This document shows positions 5,507 to 5,528 of a stretch of 5,528 nt of DNA, one piece after another (the stretch's first letter is position 1; every line of letters begins with the position of its first letter). The notes below the pieces were generated by a model that worked only from the letters and a program-made list of their open reading frames with translations, had not been told where the DNA came from and did no database searches. The stretch spans positions 1 through 5,528 of the forward strand of contig JAOZUP010000291.1 of NCBI GenBank assembly GCA_029938595.1. The letters are read 5' to 3'. Made by a program: the position numbers and the translations under genes. The stretch is from Thermoanaerobaculales bacterium (GTDB lineage: Bacteria > Acidobacteriota > Thermoanaerobaculia > Thermoanaerobaculales > Sulfomarinibacteraceae).

Positions 5507-5528
5507 ATGACGTTGAGGACAACGTCAT
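5507..5528. repeat. Palindrome at the right edge of the window
   Basis: ATGACGTT (5507-5514) and AACGTCAT (5521-5528) pair perfectly around a GAGGAC loop. The right arm ends at the last base of the window, so the stem may be longer. The preceding bases GCCGGC could pair with sequence beyond the edge. No U-tract can be seen. Confidence 0.75.

Larger units (their letters stand above)
5314..5528. other. Gene-free right end with several repeats
   Basis: No credible gene is present in these 215 nt. The only sizeable open frame (minus strand, 5299-5508, 69 codons) crosses both 47-bp repeats in different frames and has no family resemblance I can name. The stretch is instead made of two direct repeats, an inverted repeat between them and a palindrome at the window edge, listed separately. 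TTGACA occurs on both strands as part of the inverted repeat, but no -10 box follows at the right distance on either. Confidence 0.6.

Noticed and set aside
5299..5508. 69-codon minus-strand open frame at the right end
   Set aside because: It is built from the two 47-bp repeats read in different frames, plus the heptamer array. It has no recognisable domain and no convincing ribosome site.

Overview
The window is GC-rich bacterial chromosomal DNA that codes for ordinary housekeeping and catabolic proteins. I see no phage, plasmid, insertion sequence, CRISPR array, tRNA or rRNA. High GC, an S9B (DPP-IV type) exopeptidase with a signal peptide, and gene ends occupied by short repeats together suggest a free-living Gram-negative-type bacterium. 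An Acidobacteriota lineage is my best guess, but this is an impression from protein style and repeat style, not something the sequence proves.

Layout. Four genes lie on the minus strand and read right to left as a likely operon. The first is a small protein with an N-terminal zinc ribbon and a C-terminal DUF2007-like domain (3885-4277). Next come a secreted or periplasmic dipeptidyl-peptidase-IV-like S9 peptidase (1615-3822), a PhzF-family isomerase or epimerase (832-1611), and a class I SAM-dependent methyltransferase (33-818, GTG start). The last three are tightly packed, with gaps of 3 and 13 nt. The gap between the zinc-ribbon gene and the peptidase is 62 nt and holds a perfect 48-nt palindrome. 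An extended -10 promoter candidate lies just upstream of the zinc-ribbon gene. A divergent plus-strand gene (4535-5281) encodes an LplA/BPL-fold acyltransferase. It carries the Cys and Lys signatures of octanoyl-transferring LipM-type enzymes rather than only those of lipoate ligase.

Non-coding DNA. The most unusual content is in the gaps. Two different heptamer (7-bp) tandem arrays begin at the stop codons of the methyltransferase and of the LipM-like gene and supply part of those stops. The palindrome starts 1 nt after the stop of the zinc-ribbon gene and ends 1 nt before the Shine-Dalgarno sequence of the peptidase. The divergent intergenic region holds three consecutive hairpins, with GAA-triloop, GNRA-tetraloop and imperfect stems. 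The right-hand 215 bp have no credible gene but carry two 47-bp direct repeats, a long-armed inverted repeat between them, and a palindrome at the window edge. These look like dispersed intergenic repeat elements of the REP/BIME or short-tandem-repeat kind.

The genes do not form a recognisable named pathway. Protein and peptide turnover in the envelope (S9 peptidase), small-molecule isomerisation (PhzF), methylation, and lipoyl cofactor assembly are adjacent here. I see no strong evidence for a new defence or mobile system.
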